A stretch of DNA of 64,000 nucleotides from Dysgonomonas sp. 25 (GCF_010501075.1 NZ_QVMN01000005.1:133714-197713); one strand, 5' to 3'; counted from the stretch's first letter, positions 1-8,892 are shown. Program-made: numbers and translations. Notes: generated by a model from the sequence alone, not told the origin.

Positions 1-1
1 C

Positions 2-1735
2 TACAAAGAGTTTGTCGTTTACCTCAAACGCGTCTGGTTCTCCAACGGTATTCACCACCATTACGGCGAGGAAAAATTCCTGCCCGGCTTTTCGAAAGAC
101 TTTTTCAAAGAGCAGGTAAAAGCCCTTCCGGCCGATAAAGTGCCTGCCAAAGAGGGACAAACCGTAGACCAGTTCATCGCCATGATGGAACCTGTCATGT
201 TCGACCCGAATGTGATGGCAAAGAAAGTAGACAAATCGGCGAAAGACAAAATACTGGCATCCGCCAACAACTACTACGGCGAAGGCGTGACGCAGAGCGA
301 AGTAGAGGCATTCTACGAAGCCATGAAAAAACCGGACGATGCGACGCCTGTTTCTTACGGCCTGAACAGCCGACTGGTAAAAGAAAACGGCAAGCTGCAG
401 GAAAAAGTATGGAAAGAAAACGGCCTTTATTCGCCCGCCATCAAACGGATTGTTTACTGGCTCGAAAAATCGCTTCCGGCAGTGCACAACTATGATAAGT
501 CTCAGGAAGAAACCATCTCCAAGCTTATCTTCTACTACAAGACAGGCGACCTGAAAATGTTCGACGATTACGCCATTGCTTGGGTAAGCGATAATGCCCG
601 TGTGGATTTCGTAAACGGATTCACCGAAACATACGGCGATGCCTTGGGCATCAAAGCCAGCTGGGAGTCTATCGTGAACTTCCGCAACGAAGAAGCGACC
701 AAACGCACCCAGACGATAAGCAGCAATGCCCAGTGGTTCGAAGACCATTCGCCGGTGGACAACCGCTTCAAGAAGGAAGAAGTGAAAGGTGTGACAGCCA
801 AAGTGATTACCGTTACCCAGTTGGGTGGCGATTGCTATCCCGCTACGCCGATAGGCATCAACTTGCCCAATGCCGATTGGATTCGCGCGGATTATGGCTC
901 TAAATCGGTTACTATCGAAAATATAATGGAGGCATACGACCAAGCTTCGCTACATACAGGATTCAACGACGAATTTGTGTGGAGCGAAAACGAAATCAAT
1001 CTTATCAAAGAATATGGCTTCATGACGGACGTATTGCATACCGACCTACACGAATGCCTCGGACACGGTTCGGGTAAGCTCATGCCGGGAACAGACCCGA
1101 ATGCTTTGGGCGAATACAGTTCCGAGATAGAGGAAACCCGCGCCGACCTTTTCGGGTTGTACTATTGTGCCGATCCTAAAATTGTAGAATTGGGCTTGTT
1201 GCCGAACGCTGATGCTTACAAGTCAGAGTATTATCGCTTTATGATGAACGGGCTGTTGACGCAGCTTGTCCGCATCGAACCGGGTAAGAATATCGAAGAG
1301 GCACATATGGTCAACCGCCAACTGATAGCCAAGTGGGTATTGGAACACGGCAAAGCCGACAATGTAGTCGAATATAAAGTTCGCGATGGCAAAACGTATG
1401 TGGTGGTGAACGACTACGAAAAACTGCGCGACTTATTCGGACAATTATTAGCCGAAATACAACGCATCAAGTCGGAAGGCGACTTTGCCGCCGGAAAAGC
1501 ATTGGTGGAGAAATATGGCATCAAGGTAGACCCGAAACTTCATCAGGAAGTATTGGAACGCTACAAAAAGCTGAATATGAAACCATACAGAGGCTTTGTG
1601 AATCCTGTCTTTACAGCCGAAACGGACGATAAAGGTAAAATCACGGATGTCAAGGTTTCGTACGACGAAAGCTATATCGATCAGATGCTTCGCTACTCGA
1701 AAGAGTATTCGACTTTGCCGACATACAACGATTGA
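2..1735 (+). CDS. Dipeptidyl peptidase III (M49 family), 5' end cut by window edge
   Basis: This is the C-terminal 577 residues of a zinc dipeptidyl peptidase, which releases N-terminal dipeptides from oligopeptides. The reading frame is open from base 2, so the gene starts before the window; the GTG near base 140 is internal. The M49 signature HECLGH (family HEXXGH) is at 1049-1066, and the second zinc/catalytic motif EETRAD lies about 27 residues later. The family is usually about 650-700 residues, so roughly 100 or more residues are missing. The N-terminal signal or lipid anchor common in Bacteroidetes homologues cannot be judged. A strong terminator follows the stop codon. Family call is firm; the physiological substrate is unknown. 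Confidence 0.93.
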   Translation, partial: YKEFVVYLKRVWFSNGIHHHYGEEKFLPGFSKDFFKEQVKALPADKVPAKEGQTVDQFIAMMEPVMFDPNVMAKKVDKSAKDKILASANNYYGEGVTQSEVEAFYEAMKKPDDATPVSYGLNSRLVKENGKLQEKVWKENGLYSPAIKRIVYWLEKSLPAVHNYDKSQEETISKLIFYYKTGDLKMFDDYAIAWVSDNARVDFVNGFTETYGDALGIKASWESIVNFRNEEATKRTQTISSNAQWFEDHSPVDNRFKKEEVKGVTAKVITVTQLGGDCYPATPIGINLPNADWIRADYGSKSVTIENIMEAYDQASLHTGFNDEFVWSENEINLIKEYGFMTDVLHTDLHECLGHGSGKLMPGTDPNALGEYSSEIEETRADLFGLYYCADPKIVELGLLPNADAYKSEYYRFMMNGLLTQLVRIEPGKNIEEAHMVNRQLIAKWVLEHGKADNVVEYKVRDGKTYVVVNDYEKLRDLFGQLLAEIQRIKSEGDFAAGKALVEKYGIKVDPKLHQEVLERYKKLNMKPYRGFVNPVFTAETDDKGKITDVKVSYDESYIDQMLRYSKEYSTLPTYND

Positions 1736-1758
1736 TTTCTTGTTGAAACAGATACCAA

Positions 1759-1794
1759 ACGGAGTTCTCTCACAGGGAGCTCCGTTTCTTTTTT
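1759..1794 (+). terminator. Rho-independent terminator after DPP III gene
   Basis: A 12-bp stem (ACGGAGTTCTCT / AGGGAGCTCCGT, two G-U pairs) with a 3-nt loop is followed by TTTCTTTTTT. The T-run touches the stop codon of the convergent gene at 1793. Confidence 0.9.
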
Positions 1795-2743
1795 ACTGAA
1801 AAGTTATTTTATCCAGGAACTTGCTCTTGAAATCGAGCCGTTTGGTAAAGCTAAGCTGCACAAGCCCCGAAGAAAGATTCAGCTTGTCCTCTTTCGTCTT
1901 TATCAGGCTGGAATTGTAAAAGACGCCCGACACGCTCACCGTCCAGTCGTCGCCGTAATAGCCGGCCGCTATGCGTGGCAGGACGGAAGGATAGACATTT
2001 ACCTTGCTGCGGTAGAACTCCGAAATATTGTCCGTCCCGAGATTCACACCCGCCGTCAGCGATGCCGTGATATACCATCTTTTGATAAACCACGAATGTG
2101 TGTATCCGCCCACGATGCCTACCTGTAGGTTCTTTTGCTTATAATTGTCTTTATATACGAGCGAACTGTCCGATGTTATGCGCGTGTAGAATACATTTCC
2201 TCCGAGGTGGAAACTGCCTGCCGAACGTATCTGTCGGGCATTGTTGTTGAAGGCGGCCGTGTACGAAAAGCGTTTGTTGTTGAATATATATTGCCCCGAT
2301 CCTCCGTATCGGGTAACATTTATATCGGGACAGATGGCTAAGACGTCATTCGTTTCGTCATCCTTCTGGTAAAAGCCTTCGTAGTGCTGGACGAATATGT
2401 CGGATACGAACTTCTGCCCATAATAGTGATGCTGGAAATCGAACGATTTGGTCTTTCCCCGTTTTTTGTCGCGCAAAGGCGAAATACTGACCGAGCCGCT
2501 CACCGAAACTTTTTTCCACGTGATACCCACTCCGACGGACATAGGATTGTTAGAGTTGAACGAATCTTCGATTTTACCATATTGATGCTCCAGCTCCATA
2601 AACTTATACTGCGTATATACTTTTATGGAAAGGGGATGGTTGTAGCGCTCCACATAGCTGCTATCGACCTGTGCAGCCACATTGGTCTGTACAAGAAAAA
2701 GGAGCGCCCCCGCAAAAATACTTAAAATGGCAGATCTCGGCAT
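1793..2743 (-). CDS. DUF4421-type outer membrane protein
   Basis: This 316-residue protein has a Sec signal peptide (Ala/Leu-rich core ending VAAQ near residue 25), then alternating polar/aromatic strands typical of an outer-membrane beta-barrel. The middle has the pattern seen in DUF4421 proteins (GGSGQYIFNNKRFSYTAAFN, then SAGSFHLGGNVFYTRI). The function of DUF4421 is not known; the family is largely confined to Bacteroidetes. It converges on the DPP III gene and lies upstream of, and in the same direction as, nothing obviously related. Family call is from recognised sequence pattern, not from a search. Confidence 0.7.
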   Translation of the reverse strand: MPRSAILSIFAGALLFLVQTNVAAQVDSSYVERYNHPLSIKVYTQYKFMELEHQYGKIEDSFNSNNPMSVGVGITWKKVSVSGSVSISPLRDKKRGKTKSFDFQHHYYGQKFVSDIFVQHYEGFYQKDDETNDVLAICPDINVTRYGGSGQYIFNNKRFSYTAAFNNNARQIRSAGSFHLGGNVFYTRITSDSSLVYKDNYKQKNLQVGIVGGYTHSWFIKRWYITASLTAGVNLGTDNISEFYRSKVNVYPSVLPRIAAGYYGDDWTVSVSGVFYNSSLIKTKEDKLNLSSGLVQLSFTKRLDFKSKFLDKITFQ

Positions 2744-2814
2744 GTTAATAGAACGCAGCTATCGGTAAATAATTATTGCAGGATGGCGAAAAGAAGCTCG
2801 GGGTGTTTTCGTGC

Positions 2815-3852
2815 CTACTTTTTATCTTCCTCTTCCTCTCCGAAAGAGAGCGGATAGGCAACCTGATTGATTATCTCGCCACCGGACAGATAAATATAAG
2901 TGGTGAAAAACGGCTTGCTATCCCACAATTCTATCACGCGGCAACCGTTCTTGCCGAGGTTGTTGTATACCGTATTACCGCCCGAATAGCGTCCGTATGC
3001 CAATGCAATATCGTAATACGAACCGATGTAGTCGTTGTCGTGGTCGTGTCCGGCAAAAATGCCTATCACATCGCCCGACTCGCGCATCGCCGTATACATG
3101 CCCGTATTGAGTATCCCGTTGCACTCGTTTTCGCGGCGTTCGCCGAGCAGATTTGCATTCTCTTTTGTCGCCATCGTATGATATTCGGGCAGCGGAATAT
3201 GCAGAAATGCCAGTGCAGGCAGCGGGCTTCCGTTGTTGTTGGCGGTGTATGCAGCGCTCTTTTGGCGGTACCAGTTCACTTGCGAAAAATCGAGCCAGTT
3301 GTATGTCCCGATGCCTTTAACCGGGCTGTAAGCACCCGAATCGAAGAAGTACAGAACCGATTTTACCTTTGTCTTGTCATGGTCTTTCAGTTCGATGATG
3401 AAGTTACCCACCCCTTTTACATGCTCTTCTCCCGCACGTGACAGGCAATAAGGCATCTGCACCAAAGAGTCCATCAGTTGCTGGCGCGACATATCCGATT
3501 CGTCGTCGTGGTTGCCAAAGACCATCGCCCACGGAATCTTTCTTTCTATGACAGGTGCCAGAACGGCATCCAGCGCCTCTTTAGCGGGCTTTCCCCAAAC
3601 GATGTCTCCTGTGAAAACTACCAAATCGGGCTTTTCGGCATCCAGTGCCTCGTTGACTAATTTTATCCCTCTCAGCGAAGCCGTATCGCCGGGACGGTAG
3701 TGCATGTCCGTGAACTGGATGATTTTAAATTTCCCATCTTCGTTGAAAGCAAGCGCTTCGGGCGAAGTTGCGGGAGCCTCATTGTTGCAGGCCGAAAAGA
3801 GTAACGATGCTGCTATAACGAGCAAGCCGATGATGTAGGATAGTTTTTTCAT
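2815..3852 (-). CDS. Calcineurin-like metallophosphoesterase lipoprotein
   Basis: This 345-residue protein has a lipobox (LLFSAC, Cys about 21), so it is probably membrane-anchored and exported. The core carries the metallophosphoesterase signature in order: a DMHY metal site near residue 50, VFTGDIVWG near 80, FGNHDDE near 113 and AGHDHDND near 268. The variant resembles the purple-acid-phosphatase-like PAP28/YkvE-type subgroup. It probably hydrolyses phosphomonoesters or diesters outside the cytoplasm; the substrate cannot be inferred. A near-consensus -7 box (TAAAGATA on the top strand, complement TATCTTTA) lies about 30 nt upstream of the start. Confidence 0.88.
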   Translation of the reverse strand: MKKLSYIIGLLVIAASLLFSACNNEAPATSPEALAFNEDGKFKIIQFTDMHYRPGDTASLRGIKLVNEALDAEKPDLVVFTGDIVWGKPAKEALDAVLAPVIERKIPWAMVFGNHDDESDMSRQQLMDSLVQMPYCLSRAGEEHVKGVGNFIIELKDHDKTKVKSVLYFFDSGAYSPVKGIGTYNWLDFSQVNWYRQKSAAYTANNNGSPLPALAFLHIPLPEYHTMATKENANLLGERRENECNGILNTGMYTAMRESGDVIGIFAGHDHDNDYIGSYYDIALAYGRYSGGNTVYNNLGKNGCRVIELWDSKPFFTTYIYLSGGEIINQVAYPLSFGEEEEDKK

Positions 3853-3906
3853 AGTCGTTTAGATTTAATAAAAAGTAGCTGTAAAGATAAAAAAAACAGT
3901 TCAGAA

Positions 3907-3936
3907 TTTGGCAGATTGAATTTTTTTATATCTTTG
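3907..3936 (+). promoter_or_regulatory. trp operon promoter (Bacteroidetes type)
   Basis: TTTG at 3907-3910, an 18-nt spacer, and TATCTTTG at 3929-3936 match the Bacteroidetes -33/-7 consensus (TTTG ... TAnnTTTG). It stands 21 nt before the trp leader peptide ATG. The same 18-nt spacing occurs at the promoter at 42472-42501. Confidence 0.8.
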
Positions 3937-3957
3937 TAATATCAAAAAGATAATAGA

Positions 3958-4017
3958 ATGCAATTTCAATTAGTAAATATATATTGGTGGTGGCGCTTAC
4001 GAAACAAAAAGTCGTGA
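3958..4017 (+). CDS. trpL: trp operon leader peptide (19 aa, Trp-Trp-Trp)
   Basis: The frame reads MQFQLVNIYWWWRLRNKKS followed by TGA. Three consecutive TGG codons lie at 3985-3993. Trp is a rare residue, so a WWW run in a short translated leader just after a promoter and just before a terminator is diagnostic of ribosome-mediated attenuation. The stop codon (4015-4017) lies inside the antiterminator strand. The peptide itself probably has no function; its translation senses charged tRNA-Trp. Confidence 0.9.
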   Translation: MQFQLVNIYWWWRLRNKKS

Positions 4018-4089
4018 GTTTATTGCTGCGTATTTACACAATGATATAAGAATACTAAGCCTATCGTAACTCACGGTAGGCTTTTTTCT
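4011..4089 (+). promoter_or_regulatory. trp attenuator: competing antiterminator and terminator
   Basis: Terminator: AAGCCTATCGT (4057-4067) pairs with ACGGTAGGCTT (4073-4083), loop AACTC, followed by a T-rich run. Competing antiterminator: GTCGTGAGTT (4011-4020) pairs with AACTCACGGT (4068-4077), eight Watson-Crick plus two G-U pairs, which uses the terminator loop and half of its 3' arm. A ribosome stalled on the WWW codons would leave 4011-4020 free and allow read-through. A ribosome at the stop codon (4015-4017) would cover that strand and let the terminator form. Sequence pairing is seen directly; the switching is inferred. Confidence 0.88.
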
Positions 4090-4110
4090 TGTTAATATCA
4101 TAAAAACGCT

Positions 4111-4160
4111 CTTTACTCGTAACTTGTAACTGCCTGAAAGGCGAAGTAACTCGTAACTAA
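4111..4160 (+). repeat. 7-nt-period intergenic tract, inverted pair
   Basis: Units of the type TAACTCG/TAACTTG repeat with a 7-nt period around a short hairpin (CTGCCTGAAAGGCGAAG). A nearly identical arrangement occurs at 30263-30298. It lies between the trp attenuator and trpB, so it is within the trp mRNA leader. Confidence 0.75.
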
Positions 4161-4175
4161 TAAAATATAATTAAA

Positions 4176-5366
4176 ATGGGAAAATTCGATGTTGATGAAA
4201 ATGGTTTTTACGGAGATTTCGGCGGTGCCTATATCCCCGAGATACTCTACGACAATGTAGAAAACCTGAAAAATAATTACCTGAAAATACTGGAAGAGCC
4301 GTCTTTTCAGCAGGAGTACCGCGATTTGTTGCGCGACTATGCGGGGCGTCCGTCGCCGCTGTATCTGGCAAAAAGGCTGTCGGAAAGGTATGGTTGCAAA
4401 ATCTATCTCAAGCGCGAAGACCTCAACCATACAGGCTCGCACAAAATCAACAATGCGCTGGGGCAGATTCTCGTTGCCCGCCGCATGGGCAAAACCCGCA
4501 TCATTGCCGAAACGGGTGCAGGGCAGCACGGCGTGGCTACGGCAACCGTCTGTGCGCTGATGAATATGGAATGTATCGTCTACATGGGCAAAACGGACGT
4601 GGAGCGGCAGGCATTGAATGTGCAGAAGATGGAGATGCTGGGGGCGAAAGTCGTACCCGTTACCAGCGGCAATATGACGCTGAAAGATGCGACCAACGAG
4701 GCTATCCGCGACTGGTGCTGTAATCCGGCTGATACGTTCTATATCATCGGCTCAACGATTGGTCCGCATCCTTATCCCGATATGGTAGCCCGCCTGCAAT
4801 CGGTTATCAGCGAAGAAATACGCCACCAACTGAAAGAGAAGGAGGGACGTGAAACGCCCGACTACCTCGTGGCTTGCGTGGGTGGCGGTAGCAATGCTGC
4901 CGGAACGATTTACCATTTTGTGGACGAGCCGCAGGTAAAAATCATCCTTGCCGAAGCAGGAGGAAAAGGTGTAGATACAGGAGAGTCGGCGGCAACTATC
5001 CACCTCGGCAGGCTGGGTATTATTCACGGTTGCAAGACATTGATAATGCAATCGGAAGACGGACAAATAGAAGAGCCGTATTCTATCTCGGCGGGACTGG
5101 ATTATCCGGGCATCGGGCCTGTGCATGCCTATCATGCCAGCATCGGGCGCACCGATGTAGTTGCCGTGAACGACGATGAGGCTATGGAAGCTGCCTTCGA
5201 ACTGACACGCTTGGAGGGAATTATTCCGGCTATCGAATCGGCTCACGCCTTGGGAGCGCTCAATCATAAGCAATTCAAACCAGATGATGTGGTCGTGCTT
5301 TGCCTCTCGGGGCGCGGCGATAAGGATATGGAGACGTTTATACAATATAAAGCTATTAGCTGTTAG
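4176..5366 (+). CDS. trpB: Tryptophan synthase beta chain
   Basis: This 396-residue PLP enzyme condenses indole with L-serine to give L-tryptophan, the last step of the pathway, acting with TrpA. The PLP lysine is in the motif HTGSHKINN (Lys about 90), and the phosphate-binding loop CVGGGSNAAG lies near residue 230. Length matches the standard TrpB1 class. It is the first trp structural gene after the attenuator, separated from trpE by a REP-like repeat. In most Bacteroidales the order trpB-E-G-D-C-F-A is contiguous; here trpA sits 10 kb downstream. Confidence 0.98.
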   Translation: MGKFDVDENGFYGDFGGAYIPEILYDNVENLKNNYLKILEEPSFQQEYRDLLRDYAGRPSPLYLAKRLSERYGCKIYLKREDLNHTGSHKINNALGQILVARRMGKTRIIAETGAGQHGVATATVCALMNMECIVYMGKTDVERQALNVQKMEMLGAKVVPVTSGNMTLKDATNEAIRDWCCNPADTFYIIGSTIGPHPYPDMVARLQSVISEEIRHQLKEKEGRETPDYLVACVGGGSNAAGTIYHFVDEPQVKIILAEAGGKGVDTGESAATIHLGRLGIIHGCKTLIMQSEDGQIEEPYSISAGLDYPGIGPVHAYHASIGRTDVVAVNDDEAMEAAFELTRLEGIIPAIESAHALGALNHKQFKPDDVVVLCLSGRGDKDMETFIQYKAISC

Positions 5367-5384
5367 CTATTAGCTGATAGTATT

Positions 5385-5443
5385 GTCATTTCGAGCGGAT
5401 GCGAGAAATCTCGAGATTCTTCGTTACACTCAGAATGACAAAT
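5385..5443 (+). repeat. REP-like palindromic repeat (copy A) between trpB and trpE
   Basis: It begins TTGTCATTTCGAGCGG and ends ACTCAGAATGACAA, with an internal CGAGAAATCTCG palindrome. The same ends and centre recur at 49904-50108, 50485-50762 and 54417-54484. It is preceded by a 7-nt-period tract (GCTGTTAGCTATTAGCTGATAG). Confidence 0.8.
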
Positions 5444-5457
5444 TAAAATAATAGAAT

Positions 5458-6864
5458 ATGAAGACAAGTCTTACTGTTCAAACTAAAACCCTCCTTGCCG
5501 ACCTGCAAACGCCGGTAGGGTTATACCTGAAAGTGAGGGATGTATATCCCGAATCCGCTTTGCTGGAAAGCTCCGATTATCACGGCGGAGAGGATAGCTA
5601 TTCCTTTATAGGCGTAGATCCCATTGCCCGCTTCAAGGTAGAAGACAGGACGATAACCCGTTCCTATCCCGATAATACCTTCGAAACGGAGCTACTCGGC
5701 GAAGATGAAAAGTTAGTGGATAATTTCCAGCAATTTATACAGGAGTTCGACGTAAAAGGCGGAGCAGGTGCTAAATTTAACGGCTTTTTCGGTTATACCT
5801 CGTACGATGCTATCCGCTATTTCGAGGCGGTAGATCCCGTGAACGAGAAGAAAAGCAACGCCGATATTCCCGAGTTTTATTATATCCTCTATCGTTTTAC
5901 GCTGGCTATCAACCACCTGAAAAACGAGTTGGTGATAGTAGAAAATATTGTCGGCGACGACCAACCGAAGGTGGAAGAATTAGAAGCCATCTTGGCCAAT
6001 AATAACTTTGCCTCGTACAATTTCACGGCTATCGGCGACGAAGTGTCGCAAATAACAGATGACGAGCATAAGGGGATGATAAACAAGGGAATCGCTCACT
6101 GCAAGCGCGGCGATGTGTTCCAGATTGTCCTTTCGCGCTGTTTCTCGCAACGCTTTGCAGGCGACGACTTCAAAGTGTACCGCTCGTTGCGATCCATCAA
6201 CCCGTCGCCCTATCTCTTTTATTTCGATTTCGGCTCGTACCGCATCTTCGGTTCTTCGCCCGAGACGCATTGCCGCATACACAAAGGCAAAGCTTATATC
6301 GATCCCATCGCAGGAACGTATTTCCGTACGGGTGACGACGAAAAAGACCGCATCCTCTCCGAAAACCTGCTGAAAGACGAGAAAGAAAATGCCGAGCATG
6401 TGATGCTGGTCGATTTGGCACGCAACGACCTCAGCCGCAACTGCCACAATGTGCAAGTCGAATTTTACAAAAATGTCCAGTTCTATTCGCACGTTATCCA
6501 TCTGGTTTCGCGGGTGAGCGGCATTGTCAATGCAGACCGCAGCAGCATATCGGTCTATGCCGATACCTTTCCCGCCGGAACGCTTTCGGGTGCGCCCAAA
6601 GTGCGTGCAATGCAGCTGATTCGCGACATCGAACATCAGATGCGCGGCGTATATGGCGGCTGCATCGGCTATATCGGTTTCGATGGCGAACTGAATCAGG
6701 CGATTACGATACGTACGTTTCTCAGCAAAGACAATACGCTGTATTATCAGGCGGGCGGAGGCATTGTTGCCAAATCCAATCCCGATACCGAAGTGCTGGA
6801 AGTGAAAAATAAATTGGGCGCTCTGACGAAAGCTGTTAAATTTGCAGATAAACTAAAAAACTAA
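5458..6864 (+). CDS. trpE: Anthranilate synthase component I
   Basis: This 468-residue protein converts chorismate and ammonia (from TrpG) to anthranilate. The Trp feedback-site motif LLES is at residues 35-38. The chorismate-binding domain fills the C-terminal half, with GSSPETH near 265, PIAGTYFRTG near 285, DLARNDLSR near 320 and the closing QAGGGIVAKSNPDTE near 440. The LLES motif suggests allosteric inhibition by Trp in addition to attenuation. It is followed after 6 nt by an unrelated small gene rather than by trpG. Confidence 0.97.
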   Translation: MKTSLTVQTKTLLADLQTPVGLYLKVRDVYPESALLESSDYHGGEDSYSFIGVDPIARFKVEDRTITRSYPDNTFETELLGEDEKLVDNFQQFIQEFDVKGGAGAKFNGFFGYTSYDAIRYFEAVDPVNEKKSNADIPEFYYILYRFTLAINHLKNELVIVENIVGDDQPKVEELEAILANNNFASYNFTAIGDEVSQITDDEHKGMINKGIAHCKRGDVFQIVLSRCFSQRFAGDDFKVYRSLRSINPSPYLFYFDFGSYRIFGSSPETHCRIHKGKAYIDPIAGTYFRTGDDEKDRILSENLLKDEKENAEHVMLVDLARNDLSRNCHNVQVEFYKNVQFYSHVIHLVSRVSGIVNADRSSISVYADTFPAGTLSGAPKVRAMQLIRDIEHQMRGVYGGCIGYIGFDGELNQAITIRTFLSKDNTLYYQAGGGIVAKSNPDTEVLEVKNKLGALTKAVKFADKLKN

Positions 6865-6870
6865 ACACAC

Positions 6871-7494
6871 ATGAAAAAAGCATTAATCATTATCGGAGTC
6901 ATCGTCTTAGCTGTTGCCGTCGGGTTGTACGTCTATTCGCAAGGCGGTTATCAGGATATTCACGTAGCCAAAGGCGAACATTTGGACGAGGCAGAACTTA
7001 AACCCGTAAAAGACCTGATAGATATGGAATTTGAAGGGAAGATACAGGAATACGATCTCGAATCGGACTCGACAAAAGGCTTTTTTACCAAAATATGGCA
7101 TAAATGGAACTATCAATACCCATCTAAGGTATTCTATACCGACGACGAGTATGTCTACTGGGGGCGCGTCCGGTACGACTTTTTGCGCAGCGAGGTTATA
7201 GAGCTCAACAAAACCAAAAAGGAGAAATATGAGCAGGTGATGCAGAAATTCAACCATATTACGTTGGACAAAAGCCGCGAAATATTAGCCCAATATTATA
7301 ATCAACGGCGGTTTCAGGAATCGAACGGCGACATAAAACCCTCCGCAGTTTATTTATATTGGATACAGCTCAGCGAAGGATACACTCCTGAACTGGTATT
7401 CCTGATAAGGATCGATAGCCATATATATCGTGCGACTTCCAGAAATGGGACAGAAATAGATTATATGTATGCCAGCAGCTTGACAGGTTTTTAA
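6871..7494 (+). CDS. Unknown membrane-anchored protein inside trp operon
   Basis: This 207-residue protein was not recognised. An N-terminal hydrophobic segment (about residues 4-24) is followed by a polar domain rich in Tyr, Lys and Asp, so it is probably anchored to the inner membrane with a periplasmic domain. No catalytic motif is evident. It lies 6 nt after trpE and 10 nt before trpG on the same strand, so it should be co-transcribed with the trp genes. It has no visible link to Trp synthesis. Confidence 0.8.
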   Translation: MKKALIIIGVIVLAVAVGLYVYSQGGYQDIHVAKGEHLDEAELKPVKDLIDMEFEGKIQEYDLESDSTKGFFTKIWHKWNYQYPSKVFYTDDEYVYWGRVRYDFLRSEVIELNKTKKEKYEQVMQKFNHITLDKSREILAQYYNQRRFQESNGDIKPSAVYLYWIQLSEGYTPELVFLIRIDSHIYRATSRNGTEIDYMYASSLTGF

Positions 7495-7504
7495 AAGAGA
7501 TAAC

Positions 7505-8071
7505 ATGAAGATATTAGTTTTTGACAATTACGACTCGTTCACCTATAACCTCGTTCACCTCATCCGTGAGTTTGGATATAGCGATGTAGAGGTGCACCGC
7601 AACGACAGGATAGCATTGGCGGACGTTGCCCGCTACGACAAGATAATCCTTTCGCCCGGGCCGGGCATTCCGTCCGAAGCCGGATTATTGTTGCCGCTGA
7701 TAAAGGAATATGCCGATAAAAAGCCTATCTTAGGCGTATGCCTCGGGCATCAGGCTATCGGCGAAGCATTCGGCGCGAAATTATCGAATCTGGAAGACGT
7801 CTATCATGGCGTATCCACCGAGATAAAAATCATCGAGGCCGATTATATCTTCCACGATGTGAATCCCACTATCGAAGTCGGACGTTACCATTCGTGGGTT
7901 GTCAGCCGCGAAGAGATACCTGCCTGCCTCGAGATTACCGCCGAAGACCGCAACGGGCAGATTATGGCGCTGCGCCACAAGGAATTAGATATTCATGGCG
8001 TACAGTTTCACCCCGAATCGGTTCTGACGCCGAGAGGAGCGGCTATTGTGAAGAATTTTCTGGCACACTAA
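7505..8071 (+). CDS. trpG: Anthranilate synthase component II (glutamine amidotransferase)
   Basis: This 188-residue class I glutaminase supplies ammonia to TrpE. The nucleophile is Cys79 in GVCLGHQAIG, and the partner His/Glu are in FHPESVL near residue 168. The oxyanion region PGPGIPSEAG is present at 51-60. It could also serve p-aminobenzoate synthase (PabA), as such subunits are often shared, but its place in the trp operon favours TrpG. Confidence 0.97.
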   Translation: MKILVFDNYDSFTYNLVHLIREFGYSDVEVHRNDRIALADVARYDKIILSPGPGIPSEAGLLLPLIKEYADKKPILGVCLGHQAIGEAFGAKLSNLEDVYHGVSTEIKIIEADYIFHDVNPTIEVGRYHSWVVSREEIPACLEITAEDRNGQIMALRHKELDIHGVQFHPESVLTPRGAAIVKNFLAH

Positions 8072-8083
8072 AAATAGATTGCT

Positions 8084-8868
8084 ATGAGACACTTGTTATT
8101 GCTTCTTACACTTTTGTCGACGCTCTCGCTCGCAGGGCAGGGATATGTAACCGCCGACCCCGATGGATATACCAACGTCCGCGAACTGCCCGGCTCCCGG
8201 TCGCCGCTTTTGGGACGGGTTACGGCGTGCCTATATTCTACCATCCGGAGGTCGTCTGCGGGTTCGAAGACTACGCAGAATCCGACTCCATCGTTATGGA
8301 TAACCCTGACTGGATGCCTGTCCTTATCTCCGAATATCCTTTTAAGGTGGGTTATATATACAAGAAATATCTCCATTCGCTTGATGAATTTCCTGCTCTC
8401 GGCTACGCACTCAAAAGCGATAATCAGATAGCGTTCGCCGATGAAGATATAGAGGTTATGGTAGAAACGCAGCTTTTTGATGCGACGAACCATATAGTAG
8501 AGAACGATTCCGAAGGGATATTGCTCGTAGACGGCGAACGTACTAACATAAGCGGCGATTATGAAGAATATTATGAGTTGAAGCGGGTGTCGGTAATGTA
8601 TAAAGGAAAAAAATACCAGCTTCCGGAGGTGAGGATAAATGACGTCTTCTTTCTGAATAATCCGGTGCGGGTTGAACGTTATACTCCGGAAGATGTATAT
8701 TGCCCTATCCGTGTGCAAAAAGGGATGGACGATATTTATTATCTCTCTATCAATGGGGGAGATGGCGCCGAAAGCTTCGCGGCGATATGGGTATTGAAAG
8801 ACGGAGAACTTTGCCGGCGCTATATTACCTATGTGTGTGGCGCGCCGGATTTGGATTTGGTTTTTTAG
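8084..8868 (+). pseudogene. SH3-like exported protein, frameshifted
   Basis: Two overlapping frames together make one protein of about 260 residues. The first frame (from ATG at 8084) gives a signal peptide and an SH3-type start (GYTNVRELPGS, residues about 28-38). The second frame resumes from about 8217 (YGVPIFYHPEVVCGFEDYAE) and runs to 8868. The frames join if one G is restored in the GGG of 8215-8218, so a single-base loss in a homopolymer is the simplest explanation. It could be a real mutation or a sequencing error. The distal frame has no stop codons over about 215 codons, which suggests the lesion is recent or artefactual. The function is unknown; bacterial SH3 domains often bind cell-wall or peptide ligands. 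Confidence 0.75.
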
Positions 8869-8892
8869 ATAAACTTAAAAGAAGATATTTCG

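Noticed and set aside
7738-8216. The upstream part of a long frame that ends at 8868
   Set aside because: It overlaps trpG out of frame; only the part after about 8217 belongs to the frameshifted SH3-like gene.
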